From assembly GCA_900556665.1 (NCBI GenBank), contig USPX01000102.1, forward strand, positions 1 through 7,300: a stretch of DNA of 7,300 nt. The letters run 5' to 3'. The notes under the pieces are model-generated. The model was not told the origin of the DNA. It worked only from the letters and a program-made list of their open reading frames with translations, and did not search any database. The translations under genes and the position numbers were made by a program. Origin of the DNA: an uncultured Eubacteriales bacterium (GTDB lineage Bacteria > Bacillota_A > Clostridia > Lachnospirales > Cellulosilyticaceae). Of the stretch, positions 5,401 through 7,300 are shown in pieces. The stretch's first letter is position 1. Each line of letters opens with the position of its first letter.

Positions 5401-6075
5401 ATGGAATATACACTTACACTAGATGAACTAGGTTGTAAACAGCTTAATAATTTAAAATATCAATTAAGTACATTGAGGGGTTATGAAGTAGGGGATGATG
5501 AAGCCATAGCAGAAAGCGTTGAGCTATTGTTTAATAGATTTCAAAGCGCTATTCACAATGTAATACATATAACAGTGAATTGTAAAATAGCAAATCCATC
5601 AGCCAAAGCAGAATTAATAGAAGTACTGAAAGAGCTAGAACAGCAGCTAGAACAAAAGCTGGAAGTACAAATGAATAAAGTCTTAAATAATGCATTACAG
5701 AATATACGAGAAAGTAGAAAGAATCTATTAACCATAGATGAGCAAGGGGATAATAAGTTTAATAAAGCGTTATTAAATCATATCAAAGCATTAAAATATA
5801 ATGAAGAAGAACAGAAACTACAAGTAAACTTAAGCCCTATAACAAGAGCACAACTAGCGTTTATAGAACAGGTGGTATTAATAAAAATACCTATACATAT
5901 GAGAAGAAATAAGGCTATTGAACTAGGGTTAAATCTATATCATGAAAACCTGTTAAAAAAAGAAAGGGTTTGTGATATTTATATACCTAGGGATATTATT
6001 AGTAAAGAACAATTAAAGAGGATAGAAAAAATTTTAGATAAATGGTTGGGAAAGAGAAAGAAAATAAGATATTAG
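5401..6075 (+). CDS. Unrecognised protein with repeated ribbon-helix-helix-like units
   Basis: 224 residues; start supported by GGGGAA (5391-5396). I recognise no named family. Residues 2-47 have ribbon-helix-helix order: strand EYTLTL, helix ELGCKQLNNLKYQLS, turn, helix DDEAIAESVELLFNRF. Residues 139-184 repeat the pattern: strand KLQVNLSP, helix RAQLAFIEQVVLI, then RRNKAIELGLNLYHENLL. A third, shortened unit may be CDIYIPRDIISKEQLKRIEKI (191-211). The middle (about 67-110) is a Glu/Gln/Leu-rich probable coiled coil. The C-terminus is basic (KRKKIRY). Tandem units in one chain could form an intramolecular RHH dimer. It sits directly after the HicA-like gene, where a DNA-binding antitoxin/repressor would be expected, yet it lacks the HicB RNase H-like domain. 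It is a candidate binder of the operators at 2987-3076, but nothing in the sequence proves this. Confidence 0.6.
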   Translation: MEYTLTLDELGCKQLNNLKYQLSTLRGYEVGDDEAIAESVELLFNRFQSAIHNVIHITVNCKIANPSAKAELIEVLKELEQQLEQKLEVQMNKVLNNALQNIRESRKNLLTIDEQGDNKFNKALLNHIKALKYNEEEQKLQVNLSPITRAQLAFIEQVVLIKIPIHMRRNKAIELGLNLYHENLLKKERVCDIYIPRDIISKEQLKRIEKILDKWLGKRKKIRY

Positions 6076-6115
6076 GCATAACAAAAAGTGTTATTATATA
6101 GAGATAACCTTATGC
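6076..6115 (+). other. AT-rich nested inverted repeat before the Fic gene
   Basis: GCATAA (6076-6081) is complementary to TTATGC (6110-6115), and inside it GTTAT (6090-6094) to ATAAC (6104-6108). No T-run follows, so it is not a standard terminator. A weak promoter candidate (TTGTAA 6143-6148, AATAAT 6167-6172, 18 bases apart) lies after it. Confidence 0.3.
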
Positions 6116-6193
6116 ACATCATATTTGTGATAGTGAGATGAATTGTAAATATTAATTTTAAATGGCAATAATAATAAAAATAGGAGGGATGAG

Positions 6194-6919
6194 ATGAAGA
6201 AAAATATATTATTAGAAATGTTAAAAGAAGAAAAAGAGATGGGGCTTAAAGGCGGCATTTATCATACAACGCAAATTAAGTTTGCATATAATACAAATCA
6301 TATTGAAGGTAGTAGATTATCTGAAGAACAGACACGTTATATTTATGAAACAAATACTATTGCACCAGAAGGTGAAGAGGCGACTTCTATTGATGATATT
6401 ATGGAGACAGTAAACCATTTTCAATGCTTTGATTATATGTTAGATCATGTAGAAGAGCCACTTTCAGAAGAAATGATTAAGAAATTCCATAGTATTTTAA
6501 AGAGCAATACATCTGATAGCAGGAAGACGTGGTTTAATGTAGGTGAATACAAATCTAGGCCTAATGTAGTTGGAGAGCGTAAAACTGCACCACCTTCAAA
6601 AGTTAAGGAGCAAATGGTAGCACTATTAGATAGTTATAATAATAAACAGGATATTAGCATTAATGACATCATAACATTTCATCATGATTTTGAGGTTATA
6701 CATCCTTTTCAAGATGGTAATGGGCGTGTAGGAAGACTTATTATGTTTAAGGAATGTTTAAAAAATAATATTATGCCATTTATTATTGAGGAATCACATA
6801 AATTGTTTTATTATCGCGGTTTAAATGAGTATAAAAATGAAAAAGGTTATTTAGTAGATACTTGTCTTTCAGCACAGGACTATTATGAGCAACTAGTCAA
6901 GTATTTTACAGAAGAATAA
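6194..6919 (+). CDS. Fic-domain protein, probable class II self-inhibited AMPylase
   Basis: A 241-residue Fic protein with the intact active-site loop HPFQDGNGRVGR at 170-181: His is the catalytic base, and Asp/Glu-type and Asn/Arg positions bind Mg-ATP. The flap that positions the target precedes it (NVGEYKSRPNVV, 115-126). Near the N-terminus, TNHIEG (34-39) fits the inhibitory-helix pattern (S/T)xxxE(G/N), here ahead of the Fic core as in class II enzymes; its Glu would contact the second Arg of the Fic loop. Fic proteins transfer AMP or related groups from nucleotides to Ser/Thr/Tyr of target proteins in the cytoplasm. No separate antitoxin gene is needed for this class, and none is seen. 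AGGAGGG (6182-6188) fixes the ATG at 6194; the ATG five bases earlier stops at once. The target is unknown. The structured RNA copy 2 begins within about 45 bases after its stop. Confidence 0.9.
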   Translation: MKKNILLEMLKEEKEMGLKGGIYHTTQIKFAYNTNHIEGSRLSEEQTRYIYETNTIAPEGEEATSIDDIMETVNHFQCFDYMLDHVEEPLSEEMIKKFHSILKSNTSDSRKTWFNVGEYKSRPNVVGERKTAPPSKVKEQMVALLDSYNNKQDISINDIITFHHDFEVIHPFQDGNGRVGRLIMFKECLKNNIMPFIIEESHKLFYYRGLNEYKNEKGYLVDTCLSAQDYYEQLVKYFTEE

Positions 6920-6962
6920 AGATAAAAAATTATATATAAATGTTTAGGGAAAGTTATCTTTT

Positions 6963-7300
6963 ATAACATATACAAGAGTGTAGAGCAAATACGCATAACC
7001 AAAAAGTAACGCTAGAAGGCTTTACTCATAAACCAGCGGCGCGAGAACTAACACATTTAAGGTGAGCACTATCAAAACCAATGGCAGCGACGATGCCCAG
7101 ACAGCTTAGCTGAGTAAGTGAAAAGTATAAGATATCTACACCTATTAAAAACAAAACATTAAAAAACAGATGGCCTTAGTCACTTGTAGGAAGCCTAGCT
7201 TTAACCAGGTGGGTTAGAGTATAACATGTTAACAAGAGAATAAGGTTAGCCTCCCCCTTCATCTGATCCTTGTAAATAGATATTGCGAAGTAACCTTACC
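6963..7300 (+). ncRNA. Large structured non-coding RNA, copy 2 (cut by the window edge)
   Basis: Colinear with copy 1 (about 972-1319), with conserved blocks and diverged linkers; the last 59 bases (7242-7300) are identical to 1261-1319. Helices GTGTAG (6978-6983) with CTACAC (7136-7141) and AAGGC with GCCTT are kept. Copy-specific hairpins include CAGC-TTA-GCTG (7102-7112) and CTTTAACC/GGTTAGAG (7199-7219). Similarity starts at 6945 (TAGGGAAAG), only 26 bases after the Fic stop. No terminator separates it from the Fic gene, so it either has its own promoter or is part of the Fic transcript. The 3' pseudoknot partner and terminator lie beyond the window. Confidence 0.72.
7242..7300 (+). repeat. 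59-base direct repeat, copy 2
   Basis: Identical to 1261-1319; truncated by the window end, so its true length is unknown. Confidence 0.9.

Noticed and set aside
5553..5735. Minus-strand ORF of 60 residues
   Set aside because: Opposite strand of the coiled-coil coding region (Ser/Cys/Phe-rich shadow).
6552..6567. AATCTAGGCCTAATGT inside the Fic gene as a fourth operator
   Set aside because: Only the left arm and three bases of the right match, and it lies in the codons of the conserved flap region; likely chance.
1..7300. CRISPR array, tRNA genes, insertion sequence ends
   Set aside because: No regularly spaced short repeats, no cloverleaf-like segments with TTCGA arms, no transposase or terminal inverted repeats were seen.

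Overview
The window looks like accessory chromosome from a low-GC Gram-positive bacterium, most likely a member of the Clostridia. The base composition is AT-rich, every gene has a strong AGGAGG-type ribosome binding site, AGA/ATA-rich codons are common, and one gene encodes a secreted protein with the 'copper amine oxidase N-terminal' stalk domain common in Clostridia and Paenibacilli. All convincing genes lie on the + strand. No transposase, integrase, tRNA, rRNA or CRISPR array is visible.

Layout. (1) 1-842: the 3' end of a DUF488-family gene, then a dual-OB domain (DuOB) gene starting at TTG. (2) 843-1571: about 730 bases without a protein gene, most of it a large structured RNA (about 972-1515) ending in a textbook intrinsic terminator. 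(3) 1572-2143: an unrecognised 166-residue protein with its own terminator. (4) 2173-2968: a promoter, a secreted stalk-domain/PsbP-like protein, and a terminator that is nearly a copy of the one ending the RNA. (5) 2987-5031: three copies of a palindromic operator around a promoter, driving a half-size type I specificity subunit (HsdS) and an HsdM-type N6-adenine methyltransferase whose motif IV is ELPF where NPPF is expected. No HsdR is present. (6) 5196-6075: a HicA-like protein without the catalytic histidine, coupled to a 224-residue protein with two or three apparent ribbon-helix-helix units. (7) 6194-6919: a class II Fic AMPylase-type protein. (8) 6963-7300: a second, window-truncated copy of the structured RNA.

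How it may fit together. The two RNA copies bracket about 6 kb of genes with a defence or conflict flavour: half-HsdS/degenerate HsdM, HicA-like/RHH, Fic. DUF488-DuOB lies just outside. The RNA copies diverge in their 5' parts but keep blocks of identity, and their last 59 visible bases are identical. They could be independent regulatory or functional RNAs, or ends of a cassette-like unit. The RNA is the most unusual thing here. Its 3' domain contains a helix whose bulge can pair with the loop of a downstream hairpin (a pseudoknot), plus a competing long helix suggesting two alternative folds. I could not assign it to a known RNA class from memory. The second notable point is a DNA-recognition module (half-HsdS plus an apparently catalytically dead HsdM) under a dedicated three-site operator, with no nuclease; it may bind DNA rather than modify it.
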